This document shows positions 50,882-64,000 of a stretch of DNA of 64,000 nucleotides, in pieces (position 1 is the first letter of the stretch; every line of letters begins with the position of its first letter). Under the pieces are notes generated by a model. That model saw only the letters and a list, made by a program, of their open reading frames with translations, searched no databases and was not told the origin of the DNA. This DNA is from Flaccisagitta enflata. Taxonomy: Eukaryota; Chaetognatha; Sagittoidea; Aphragmophora. A program made the translations under genes and the position numbers. The DNA lies in the NCBI GenBank assembly GCA_965153355.1, contig OZ231126.1:24056001-24120000 (forward strand), given 5' to 3'.

Positions 50882-51070
50882 TTTTAGTCGCGTGCACGCG
50901 ACTCTACAACCCGCTTTGTCCGTCTGTCGGTCGGTCGGTTGGTCACACTTTACTTTTTTTATGATTTCATTTCTTTGACCTCACTGCTCCTGCCCAAAAG
51001 GTCTGGTGACCTAAATTATGGCCCTTGCTCACCCGCACGCGACTTCGGTAGCCGTGTATCCGGCCTTGTT
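50882..51070 (-). mobile_element. S-family short repeat, copy S8
   Basis: + strand starts TTTTAGTCGCGTGCACGCG; its terminus is the 18 bp perfect palindrome AGTCGCGTGCACGCGACT. It ends GTGTATCCGGCCTTGTT, the inverse of the family 5' block. Confidence 0.93.
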
Positions 51071-52242
51071 TTCGTCAGATCAGAGCACCTTGTTTTTCAC
51101 TATCATGAGATCACAGCACCTTGCCGTAACGTAATGGCATCGATTGGACTTTTTCAACATGATTTGAAGTTTTTTTGTTTATTTGCTTATCAAATACACA
51201 ATAGCCCAGAAAAATATGCGTGTTTGTATTGATTCCCGCACAAAACTTGAATGTCTGAAAGAGTGCATCAATTGTCTTGCTTGTATCTGATGGCTTTTCA
51301 CATTTTCTCTTCCTGCCTTTTTTGTTTCGGTTCCGCGGCTTCAGGCCTGCCATTCTTTTTATTCTTATCCGCTCTTAATTGAGTTTTCCCCCTCTAATGA
51401 TTCAATTTCGTTTCCTCTATCTGTTTGACGCTTCCAATGAATATTAATGGTCTTTTCAAAATTTATTCAATTATACTTTCTGTTTTTTTCTCGCGTCGAA
51501 GGAAAAAAAGAAGAATGGAAGGGCTTCAAAGGCCCGTTCTCCGCAGCTCCTGACAACGGCGATAATTTCTCGGCTTTTTTTTTTTTTATTTGTTTTTATT
51601 TGTTTTTTTTTTTTTTGTTTTTTTTTTTTGATACTTTTCCCCCTCGCATTATATCATTACAGACCAGCAAGATTGTTTATCTGTGCTTTGTTAACAATCT
51701 CCTACTTTGGAGTTCGACTGTAGTTGTTTGTTCCATCTCTCCACTCATCTTTACCAACGTACCAAATTCTTTAGGAGATGGAGGTGGTTAAAAACGTAAA
51801 GCCGAGTAGGCAGGGACTTTCTCTGAAGCTGAGGGCTTCCTAGACTATAATGAAGGTAAATTGGGGTTTTTAGGTCGGATTTTACCGCTTTGGGGCTACA
51901 CCTTTAGCATGGGGTCTCTCAGATCATGGTGCTTTCCTGTTGAAACAAAGGCATGGAGTAACACTAGGAGGGTTAAAAAACGCATCAATATTTCTTTTTG
52001 TTTGGTTTCTTTTCTTCTAAATCTCTTTTTTCTTTCTTTTTTATTTTCCCTCTATTTTTCACAGACGTAGGCAAAGTCGAAATTTCAATCAGAGCAAAAG
52101 CATTTCTCTGCGCCTCTCTTTTTTATTAACTCGTTCGCATTTCTCTTGTCTTTCTTAATGGATATCATTTGCACTTTTTTTTCTATTCTTGCACTTGTGT
52201 CATTATTCACCTTTTGTTTTCACATGGGTTCGCATCAGCGTC

Positions 52243-52245
<3 letters not shown>
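51071..52245. other. no gene seen
   Basis: Unique, T-rich in places (51580-51640). Short frames only. Confidence 0.55.

Positions 52246-52337
<92 letters not shown>
52246..52337. repeat. (CT)n microsatellite
   Basis: About 46 perfect units. Confidence 0.97.
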
Positions 52338-52339
<2 letters not shown>

Positions 52340-53349
52340 ACATATATTCTCCCACGCCATCTGGCTTGCGTGTTACTTGGCGAGTGCGCGCGCTTTTTTG
52401 CGTGTAAATGCACATGGATCCTTCAACTTTCAGCTTGTAAAACAAAAGAGAAATATGAAGGTTGGAATGAATGTACTGCAAAAGAAAAGGGAAAAAATGA
52501 AAATTTTCAAAAGAAAACTCAATCTTTCTAATGATTTTTCTGGGGGAAGGAACTGTGTATGTGTGCGTGTGAGAGAGAGTAAGAATCTTCCTCCGTCTTT
52601 CTTTGCTTTCATCCTTTCTTTTTTTTTCCTATCTTTTCACTTTTGGTCTTCTTTGGCCTCAGAATGGATAAAATAGAGGAGAAATACGTTTTCGCTCTCT
52701 TTTGAATATTCATGAAGGGAGGAAGGAGACCAAAAAAAAAAAAAGAAAAAAAAAAAGAGAGAGAGAGAAGAAGAAGGGGACAAGAGAAGAGAAAAGTTTT
52801 GCCTTTTGATGAAGGAGAATTTCCCTCATAACTCATTCGGATCCTCTCTGTCTCTGTCTATCTATCTCTGTCTCTTTCATTCTTCTCCTCTCCCTGTCTT
52901 TCTCTTCACATATTCGCGCCTGGTGGTGGTTTAGTCATAAACCATCAGCCGCGACATATACGTCATCTTCCCCCTTCCACTCCGCTTGATTCACTGGCGG
53001 CAGAACCTGTTGCCGACACAACTTCTTATTCTAATTTTCCCATGTTTTTTTTCTTTCTTCGTCATTGTTTACCTTAATTGAAAGTGAGCGTTGGAATTCT
53101 TAGCTGTCGCAGCCAGTAAAACCTACGGATGAAGAATTCACGATAAAACCCATCATTCATGATTCTGTGCGTATTTCTTTTCCATTTTTCTTTCCTCTTT
53201 CTTTTGCAGAATTGCGGAAGAAGGATGGAGCTCTGGATTTAGATGGCTTTTTCATTTCGCTGGTGTATTTACCTTTTTTCTTCTTGTTTTCCCCATTTTC
53301 TTTACTCTTCCCGCTTTCCTCTCGTCTCCAACTCCTTTTTTCACTCGAG
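52338..53349. other. no gene seen
   Basis: Unique sequence with A-rich and T-rich runs; short frames only. Confidence 0.55.
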
Positions 53350-53544
53350 TAAATGCGACTCTATATTCTATAACCTGCAATGTCTGTCAGACTGTTAGAA
53401 TGTCTGTCGGCAAAATAGTCCAGTTCCAGGCCTTTACGGGTGAATTTTGTATCACCGCCCCTGCCCAAATTCTGATCGTCCTATTACCTATATCAACTGC
53501 CCCTGCCTAACTGCAGGTAAGTACCCGTGTACCCGGCCCTGTTT
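53350..53544 (-). mobile_element. S-family short repeat, copy S9 (degenerate)
   Basis: Recognised by ATGCGACTCTA at one end, GCCCCTGCCCAA in the middle and GTGTACCCGGCCCTGTT at the other. The terminal hairpin has lost one arm. Confidence 0.7.
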
Positions 53545-53825
53545 TTTTTTCAACCCTCTCTCTTCGCCAATCCAACCTCTCTTCTTTTTCTTCTCTGCCT
53601 CTCCCAGCTCAAGCCTCTTTTGCTCCGTTTTGCTTATCACCTCCTTTTTCAGCTTTGTTCTCTTCTCTTGCCTTTATCTCGACTTTCCTCTTTGCCTTTC
53701 CAAGACAAATCTATTTTGGGTTCTTACTTCAGGGTTCTTCTATTTGCTTGGAGCAAAAGAGAAATAGAGAAAAATTCATCACACACACACACACTCGCAC
53801 ACATACACTCGCTTGAAAAACGGTA

Positions 53826-54587
53826 CACCGTCTTTAAATCGAAATGGCAAATAGTAAACCTTTGTAGCTCCAAAACTACTAGCCCAAAAGCCTTCAAATT
53901 TTCAGTGAATGTTGGTAACAACTGACCATTTTGTTATGTCCAAACTCAAATTTTGATACTGAATGGTTTGGGGTACGTAAAACAAACAAAATATGCCCAA
54001 TTTTCAGGGCTGAATCTTTTTTTCTTGCTTTATTTGAGAAGACTTGTCTTTATAGATGTACAGATGTCAAAAAAAATGAGCTAGAACTCCAGGGTTGGTC
54101 TTAAATGATAAGAAATTTTTCAGAGATTATACACTTTCCTCAAAAATTGAAAAAAGTTAGATATAAATTGAGGTTATCATTGGTTTTTGACAATCATTGC
54201 TAAAAGCCAGACTGTCAATCATTTGAAAATCGTTCAAATCTTCATAAATACAATAGAATAATAAAATTTTCCAGCAGAACTTATATTTATGATTTGTAAC
54301 TCTTCATTTAAGACCAACCCACGGTTCAGGCTTGCTTAATCAGGAAAAGTGCAATAATAGAAAAAAGATTCTTCCAAGTATAGCTGGGATAAATTGATTT
54401 TTTTCCATAAAATTAAAAGCTTTTTAATGCTTTAATGACCCCCAACCAATTCAGTTATAAAGTCTGAGTTTTGGCATAACAAAATGGTCAGTTATTACCA
54501 ACATTCACTGAAAATTTGAAGGCTTTTGGGCTTGTAGTTTTGGAGCTACAAAGGTTTACTATTTGCCATTTCGATTTAAAGACGGTG
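53826..54587. mobile_element. TA-flanked MITE M2 with 113 bp inverted repeats
   Basis: 762 bp, TA at 53824-53825 and 54588-54589. Ends CACCGTCTTTAAATCG. The two inverted repeats match over about 113 bp with two differences. No coding capacity. Fits a non-autonomous Tc1/mariner-type element. Confidence 0.93.
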
Positions 54588-54589
54588 TA

Positions 54590-55653
54590 AAAGAAAAAAA
54601 AAACAGACTGGAGAATGAAAGAAGAAGGTGAAAGACAAAAAAAAAAAACGTTTTTGCACAAAAAGGTAATAAAATACGGAGGAGCGAGAGAAAACGGGGG
54701 AGCAAATGGTGAATCAGATTTTGAGGGTAGATGAGTTTTATCGCTGAGGGTATGGGCAGTTACAATTCTGCGTATGATAGATCAAATTTGTTGATGAATT
54801 TTAGCAGTATTTTTCATGAATCATCGTTAGTGCATAAATCTTTTTATGCATCGTGATAAGTTAAAGTGAAGGCTGCGAGCAGTGCCTGTGTGTTTTGCTA
54901 TTCTGTATCTTTAAGATTGTTTAGATTTCTTTAATTCAAACATTTCTTCCCATTTTCTTACCGTCAGTGTCTAGACTCAGGAGAGACTGAACTCTTTCCG
55001 CGTTGCTGAACCAGACTGTACATCTTCCCCATCCCCTTCCTTAACGTGTCTAAGTTCCCCTTAGCCCCTCCACCCACTCCTCCCCCCTCCTACCCGTTTT
55101 TTTCCTTTCCTCGGGCTTCTTTTTCTCATTTTCCCGTCTCCGCCTCCTACTCGCACGCACGTGGACATGTGATGAAGAACACGTGAACATGTTGATGGCG
55201 CGCACGTGACTCCGAGATGAGTGGAGCGCCAACATGTTGATGACGCGCTCTTGATCGGATCTCCACGTATTTGCACGTATTTGCACGCAAACTTACACGC
55301 ACGAATTCGTGACGGACGGAAATGAAAATGTGCGGGGGCGCAAACATTCTATCTAAGATGAGGACCTGTCTCATCTCGTTCTTCGTCCTTTTCCCGTCGA
55401 CCCAAAGCTTGTCATGGCGCAGCGCCAGAAACTCTCGCCTCCCCTTCCTTCCTTTTTGCCTGCCCTTCCTTACCTCTTACCTCCCTTTCTCATCATATAT
55501 TTTTTTCGTTTCTCTGCCTCCTTGACTGAAATCATGCATATCCATCATCTCAGCTTTCTCGTTTCTTCTGTTTCAATATCTGAACAAAGTCTCAATTGTT
55601 TCTCCCGGTCGACCGCTGTGCATCCACCTTGCCATTCCCATATCCACTCACAC
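54590..55653. other. no gene seen
   Basis: Unique sequence except for the CACGTG cluster listed separately; short frames only. Confidence 0.5.
55158..55208. promoter_or_regulatory. CACGTG cluster
   Basis: CACGTG at 55158, 55180 and 55203. ACATGTTGATG.CGCGC occurs at about 55188 and 55230, so part of the cluster comes from a 42 bp direct duplication. No adjacent gene seen. Confidence 0.3.
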
Positions 55654-55897
55654 TTTTTAGTCGCGTGCTACACGACTCTACACCCCGCTTTGTCGGTCCG
55701 TCGGTCCGTCGGTCCGTCCGTCGGTCCGTCGGTCCGTCGGTCCGTCCGTCCGTCCGTCGGTCCGTCCGTCACACTTTACTTTTTTGGTTTTTTTGCGGTT
55801 TTTGGCCTCACTGCCCCTGCCCAAATGATGGAGTGACCTTAATTATGGCCCCTGCCCACCCGCACGCGACTGGGGTAGCCGTGTATCCGGCCTTGTT
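55654..55897 (-). mobile_element. S-family short repeat, copy S10
   Basis: T5, hairpin AGTCGTGT/ACGCGACT (minus-strand reading, one G-T wobble), expanded GTCC/GTCG run, TGCCCCTGCCCA twice, and CACCCGCACGCGACT before GTGTATCCGGCCTTGTT. Confidence 0.93.
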
Positions 55898-57033
55898 CCC
55901 TCTACTATTCGCTTTCTACCATAACCCCTCCTTCTTCTTTTCATCCATTTTCTCTTTTTTCCTCTCCCTTTTTTCCTTTTTTCCTTTTACCCTTAACTTC
56001 TCTTTTTCTCCTTTTCTCTTTTTCTCTTTTTCTCTTTTTCTCTTTTTCTCTTTTTCTCTTTTTCTTTTTTTCTTTTTTTCTTTTTTTCTCTTTCCTTTCT
56101 TCTTTTCCTTCTTCTCCTTCTTCTCCTTCTTCTCCTTCTTTTCCTTCTTTTCCCTCTTTTCCTTCTTTTCCTTCTTTTCCTTCTTTTCCTTCTTTTCCTT
56201 CTTTCTCTCTTATCTCATTCACTGTTGGCCCGCCTTCCCGCCATCGTTGCTTTTCTTCAAGTGGATTCTTTTCCGAGCACAAAAATGAAATGGTTCTCCG
56301 GAATTCCTTCCGGCCGCGTGAGACGACCAACCAACTAACACAGCAACCATCTAACCAATCAACTCGGCAAGCAAGCAAGGAAGCAAGCGAGCGAGCGAGA
56401 GAGCAAGCAAGCAAAGAAAGAAAAAAAGAGAAGAAAACACACAGATTGACCAAGGAATCAACAATCTAAATAAACAAAGAACTAAAGAACCAAGAAACGA
56501 ACCAGGTAGCCAATGAAGTATGGATCCATTAAATCATTGAATGATGTTTCTCAGAAAAACAGTAATGCTATCGATTGTGTTGCAAGGCGCTGTCAGATAT
56601 GAATTACAATCACAATCGTCAAACATGATTGTTATTCGCAACTTGATGACAAAGATAGAAAGATGGTGCCGTGGTAATGGTGATTTGCTTTGCCGTTTCC
56701 ATATTTTCTTTATCTTCCTATCACTTCATTCAACTGGTCTTTCCTCAAAATTTTCATCATGGCTGCGGAAACGCACGCCCATTGCATACCATCGTATGGG
56801 TTCCTTTCCTTTTCTCCATCTTTCCACGCCCAGTTCTCTTTTTTTTCTCCATCTTCTTCTTTTACTCTCCTTCTATCCCTTTTCTATTTCTTTTTCGCCT
56901 TTTTTTTCAAATGCCTCTTGTTCGTCTGTCTGTTTATCTGCCTTTTTGTCCTGCCTTAATCTATTTCTTATCTCCTTCTTTTCTTTCTTTCTTACTTGTT
57001 CTTTCTTTCTTTCTTTTTTCTCCTCTTTCGACC
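55898..57033. other. no gene seen, low complexity
   Basis: TTCTCTTT and TTCCTTCT runs at 55930-56215, AACCA and GCAAGCGA runs at 56320-56420, then unique sequence. The long frames follow pyrimidine bias. Confidence 0.5.
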
Positions 57034-57094
57034 TCCTTCCTTCCTTCCTTCCTTCCTTCCTTCCTTCCTTCCTTCCTTCCTTCCTTCCTTCCTT
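57034..57094. repeat. (CCTT)n microsatellite
   Basis: About 15 units, with looser CCTT-like sequence on to 57180. Confidence 0.95.
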
Positions 57095-57304
57095 TCTTCT
57101 TTCCTTCCTTCCATGCTTCTTTCCTTCCTTCCTTTGTTCTTTTCTTTCTCCCTTTCTTGCCTTCTTTCTTCCTTCCTTCCCTTTTTAGCTCTCTCTACAC
57201 CCGTCCTTTTCCTTCTCTCAGTTTTGTACTCTACTTTCGTGCTGCAATTGCGTTTGTGCACGTGCTGAGGCCAGATGTCGCTTTATCCACGCAGATGATA
57301 ATGC

Positions 57305-57306
<2 letters not shown>

Positions 57307-57396
<90 letters not shown>
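57307..57396. repeat. (TC)n microsatellite
   Basis: About 45 perfect units. Confidence 0.97.
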
Positions 57397-57398
<2 letters not shown>

Positions 57399-57528
57399 GG
57401 GGGAATTCCGAGGGTCAGTGGGCGTGGTCTTCATGAGATCGTCCTTGACGAGAAACTCGGCTCTTAAACCTTCTTCGAGGGAAACATGGGAGATTGCAAG
57501 CAACAGACGGATCGCTGACGAAAGACAA

Positions 57529-57630
57529 GATGCCGACAAAACACCGACAAAAAATGACGGAAAGAGCCGACAAATGCCGACAAAACACTGACAAAAAAAT
57601 GACGGAAAGAGCGGACAAGTGCCGGTAAAA
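57529..57630. repeat. 47 bp tandem repeat, 2 units
   Basis: GATGCCGACAAAACACCGAC and TGACGGAAAGAGC recur in order, with CCGACAAAA-type subrepeats. Confidence 0.8.
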
Positions 57631-57972
57631 CATGTAAGGATGTAGGGGGTCTTCGGCGTGTTTTTAAGCTGTTGCCCTTTTTTTATTTACATCTTGAACA
57701 TTAGAATAGTCGCATTATCTCAAGTCATGCCTGATATGTGATGTCATCTGATAAGAAGAAATGGAGTAAGAACCTGCAATGGAAATCATTATCAAAGTGG
57801 ATGTCATTAAGGGCTTCAAAGCTACTTGTTGTACAACCACCTCCTTCACCCTAGCACCCCTCATAGAGCAGGTAGAGATTCCTTGATCAACCATCAAACT
57901 CGTCAATCTTTAAGTTGGAGTTGCAGAACTACCAGAAACGAAAATGTGGAGTGTTCTTTATTATACACTATG
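57631..57972. other. no gene seen
   Basis: Unique sequence with short frames only. Confidence 0.55.
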
Positions 57973-58175
57973 AACAAGGCCGGATACACGGCTACCCAAG
58001 TCGCGTGCGGGTGGACAGGGGCGGTGATAAAATAGATCAACCTAGCAGTTGGGCATCAGCCATAACCCCCAAACCGGCTGTAAACGTCAAAAAAACAAAG
58101 TGTGACGGATGGACGGACCGACGATCTGACTGACGGACAGAGCGGGTTGTAGAGTCGCGTGCACGCGAATAGAAA
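57973..58175 (+). mobile_element. S-family short repeat, copy S11
   Basis: AACAAGGCCGGATACACGGC, AGTCGCGTGCGGGTGGAC, GACGGATGGACGGACC run, terminus AGTCGCGTG/CACGCGAAT with one mismatch. Confidence 0.93.
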
Positions 58176-58179
58176 GTAA

Positions 58180-58183
<4 letters not shown>

Positions 58184-58235
<52 letters not shown>
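58184..58235. repeat. (CT)n microsatellite
   Basis: About 26 units, 8 bp beyond S11. Confidence 0.97.
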
Positions 58236-58238
<3 letters not shown>

Positions 58239-60209
58239 CTTTTTCTCTTTATCTGTTTTGCCTCTGTTTGCCCCTTTGCTTTTGCTTATCTTTTCTTCTC
58301 TGTCGGCTCCAAGTTCCAACTTATCTCTGTGCCCTTTTTTTTCTTTTTCCAAATCCCAAGCTGCTTTATATCGCGCACGATCATTTCTCTTTCTTTTTTT
58401 CTGTATTTTCAAAGATTCTGTATAGCTCGGTACAGTTGGAACCAAACGCTGAGCACAAAATATGAATAATAAGCACTTTCAAAACGACGACGTACAAGTT
58501 TCAAAAGAATGCCATATCAATCTAACAAGATACAAAATTTTCGGGTTGTTATCCTGAACAAAGCATGCATTGATTCTGAATTGCTTTGTTTTCACTACAT
58601 TCGCTGTAGAACTGAATGGCATCTTTACTGTTTAAAACTGCGATGACTCTACTAGCCATGAACATTACAATAGGAAAAAGAATCCCTTTCTCAACCCATT
58701 TTTATAGTCTGATTTGATATCAGTTGTCAGTCAGTTTAGACACTCCGTCTGTCTCTCTTGCTATTTGTATATCAGTCTCTCTGTTTGAATGTCTGTCCAA
58801 GTGTGTGTCGGTTTTCGATTTCTCTCTCTGTCTCTCTGTCGGTGCTTCCATCTCTCCGTTCCTCACACTCTCCTCTTTCCCTACACCCATACAACCCCCC
58901 GCCCCACCCACCCCCCCCTATTCCCTCTTTACCGCCTCTTCTTTCTGTTCACCCTCTCTCGCACCCAGTCTCGTACTCAGTCTCTTTTTTTCCCAAGCAG
59001 AATTCATTTTCTATGCTTGTCGCGTTTGTTCCTTTACAAAATGTTGGTGCCTCGGCTTTGGGCGCTCCAACGCAGATTTTTCTTTGTCAAAATTCCATTC
59101 GACTTTTGTTCGCATTTTCTCTTCGGCGCCGCCGACGTCGCCTCTTTTTTCTTTCTCCGCCTTCTCCTCCTTCTCTTACTCACCCTTCAACATTTTCTCC
59201 TTCTTCCCCTTCTCTTACTCACCCCTCAACATTTTCTCCTTCTCCTTCTCTTTCTCTCCCTCTTTCTTCTTACCCTTCTTTCCCCGTTCTTCACCACGTC
59301 TCCGTTTTCTTCATCTTGCTTCCCTTTACCCTCAATCCCCTTTTGTATTTCTTCTGACTTTTTTTATTCTCCCAGGCTTTGACTGACCCCTCTCTCCTTA
59401 ACACTAAATTTTTGCCATCTTATCCACTGTCTAAATGATAGATATTTGCATTGCATATTTGTAAAAGAAAAGGGTAGAGACAGAGAAACAGAGAGAAGAA
59501 ATAAAGAGAGAAGATAGAAGATGAAAACAAGCAGACTATAGAAGACAAAAAAAGGATCTTCGCCGATGTAACTGTGAAATGCACTCGAAGTGCTCGCGAG
59601 AAAAAAGATGAAGATCAGGGGTGGAGTCACGGTAACCCACATGTGCGACCAGGCCTCAAAATCAGATTTTATGTGATTGCGCATGAGGGATGACGTTTTC
59701 TGTGACTGTGAGAATAGAGTATAGGTGAGCATAACAGAATGTCCCTGAAACAAATCCATAGCTGATCAAGTATCTCGAGATAAATGTGAATAGGCGTAGA
59801 CGACTGAACAACGGATAAGATTACTTGCTATCAACGGAAGGCTAAACGTGACGTCATAACGTTGTACTGTAAATTGTTGGCTGCCCTTTGCCGATTATCC
59901 ATTCAGCGTTACTGAATCTCACTACACAGCTTACCAGGGGGTTGTTATGAATATAAATCAATTCAAATGGATGTGAACCACCAACATCCAACATCCAACA
60001 TCCCCCTTCTCTCCCAAGAATGGAAAAGAAATACCAAGGTGTAGCGTGAGTTGGCTTAGTTTTCTGTCGCCCTCTCACGGCTTACGTGCCGTCATGGAAA
60101 GTTGGATACATGAGAACACACACATGAGAGAGGCCAATCCTGCCGTGCGGCCAATCCTACCGCGCGGCCGCGAGGAATCGAGGGCCCTCTCCGGCGGCCG
60201 ATGGTAGGT
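58236..60209. other. no gene seen
   Basis: Pyrimidine-rich frames near 58740-59380 have low-complexity composition and no domain. One TGACGTCA at 59849. The rest is unique. Confidence 0.5.
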
Positions 60210-60306
60210 CGGCCGGTATAGCGCACTCTACATCGGCTGGCGAAGCGCCCTCTACATCGGCCGGTAAAAGCGCCCTTAACAGCGGCCGGCAAAGCGGCCT
60301 CTATCG
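60210..60306. repeat. GC-rich 24-25 bp minisatellite
   Basis: Four units of the form GGCCGG.RAAGCGCCCTCTAC (GGCCGGTATAGCGCACTCTA, GGCTGGCGAAGCGCCCTCTA and so on). GC-rich, CpG-rich sequence starts at about 60134. Confidence 0.85.
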
Positions 60307-62948
<2,642 letters not shown>

Positions 62949-63024
62949 CTAACTCTAACTCATACCTTACCCTAACCCTAACCCATACCGTACCCCTAAC
63001 ACCACCCCTAAACCCAACCCTAAT
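62949..63024 (-). repeat. interstitial telomere-like CCCTAA tract
   Basis: Degenerate CCCTAA array, best as TTACCCTAACCCTAACCC, opposite in orientation to 42267-42335. Confidence 0.9.
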
Positions 63025-63102
63025 CTTGATTTGGTTATTTCAATTGTCATGATTGTCTTTTGAACTTGCGGCATGTTTTTTTTTCTTCCTATCATTTCGT
63101 TG

Positions 63103-63305
63103 AACAAGGCCGGATACACGGCTACCCCAGTCGCGTGTGGCTTAGCAGGAGCAGTGCTGGAGGTCATTAGGGCATTTGGGCAGGAGCAGTAAGCTCGAAA
63201 AGCTCAAAAACGCCGAAAAAGTGAAAAGGGGACCAACCGACCAGCCTACCGACCGACCGACCGACATAGTGGGGTGTAGAGTCGCTTAGCACGCGACTAA
63301 AAAAA
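63103..63305 (+). mobile_element. S-family short repeat, copy S12
   Basis: AACAAGGCCGGATACACGGC, AGTCGCGTGTGGCTTAGC, a second GGGCAGGAGCAGT-like block, (GACC)n, terminus AGTCGC/GCGACT plus A7. Confidence 0.93.
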
Positions 63306-64000
63306 GATTCTTCCTTCATATCAAATTCCCATCCAAATAACCGTCAATCGTTTTTTCCAAGTTCATTTTTTATTCAATTTTGAGCCCAAAGTGAAAAATT
63401 ATAAGTTCCAAAGACGACTTTTTGTTCGTGACAGTCTTTTGACAGTGGGTATAAATCTCGAGGACTCTTCTTGCTAGTTTTAACGAAAATAAATGGCTTC
63501 TTCTTGAGAATTTGATATCTCGAGATTCGAGAGGTCGATCTCAGTTTTTCTGATCTTGATGCTATCGCTCTGTTTTTTTTTTACTGAATCGTTCAAACAA
63601 GACTGGCTGCTGGGATCTTTCTTTCTTTCATCTCTTGTTTCTCATGTCTTAATCGTCCTTGCTAAATGTTTACCTCAAATATGACCCGGATGTAAGTGAA
63701 AGAATTTGTAAAAGATTTAATGCTTAACTCATCCGGCAAACAAACTACCTCTTATTTATCTACTTCCAAGTATCGATTTGAAATGTTAGCCGTTTGTACG
63801 CTTGTCTGATCTAACTTCCAGTCTCTCTGTCTGTCTGTCTTTCTGTTTTTCTGTCTGTCTGTCTGTATCTCAGTCCGTCGGTCTTTCAATTTGTGGGTCA
63901 AACGCTTGTCTGTCTCTCTTTCTCTCTGTCCCTCTTCCTCTCTATCTGTGTGTCAGACGCTTGTCCGTCTGTAAAACTGTATGTTCTTCTGTCCGTCAAT
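63306..64000. other. no gene seen
   Basis: Unique, ending in imperfect CTGT/CTCT-rich sequence (63820-63990). GGGTATAAATC at about 63446 is TATA-like, but no frame follows. Confidence 0.5.

Noticed and set aside
50882-51070. S family as Helitron
   Set aside because: The terminal hairpin followed by CTAA resembles a Helitron 3' end, but there is no TC start, the hairpin abuts the CTAA, and most copies have an A tail.
55596-56288. 230-codon frame
   Set aside because: Runs through S10 and then pyrimidine-rich TTCTC repeats; reads as Phe/Ser/Leu low complexity.
56996-57268. Phe/Leu/Pro-rich frames
   Set aside because: Translations of the (CCTT)n array.
57973-58175. S family as tRNA-derived SINE
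   Set aside because: No recognisable A or B box at tRNA spacing in the 5' block.

Overview
The window looks like intergenic or repeat-rich DNA from an animal genome. It carries two copies of a BEL/Pao retrotransposon (a group known from metazoans), eukaryotic splice-site signals, short interstitial TTAGGG arrays and an extreme density of microsatellites (CT/GA, GT/CA, CTT, GACG and others, some over 250 bp). I cannot name the species. I found no convincing single-copy host gene; nearly all long open frames are microsatellite translations. The protein-coding sequence I can support belongs to mobile elements and is broken.

Layout. 1-6667: two members of a fold-back element family that carry a 20-21 bp minisatellite (F1, F2), one hairpin-ended short repeat (S1) and microsatellites. 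6668-37085: a tandem duplication of a roughly 3.5 kb segment. Copy 1 (6668-26386) was split by a 1.96 kb DNA transposon (T, 6708-8671), a 13.2 kb BEL/Pao element (9677-22862), a 775 bp TA-flanked MITE (M1) and an S repeat (S2). Copy 2 (33640-37085) lacks all four and so serves as an internal empty-site reference. Between the copies lies a second, older, inverted BEL/Pao copy (26395-33639) arranged as internal region, one LTR, 5' leader, like a linearised one-LTR circle.

37086-64000: microsatellites and minisatellites, ten more S repeats, a second TA-flanked MITE with near-perfect 113 bp inverted repeats (M2), two short telomere-like arrays in opposite orientation, and long stretches in which I see no gene.

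The BEL/Pao element has gag (with a very Gln-rich middle and zinc knuckles), protease, reverse transcriptase, RNase H and integrase in the usual order. Downstream is an unrecognised basic/coiled-coil ORF3 and a small, probably spliced Cys-rich exon. Its LTRs are almost identical, yet gag-pol is cut by many frameshifts and the RT active site reads YVSD, so it was probably moved in trans. The S family (12 copies) is the most unusual pattern: its terminal hairpin changes by compensating substitutions, and a third internal segment changes with it.
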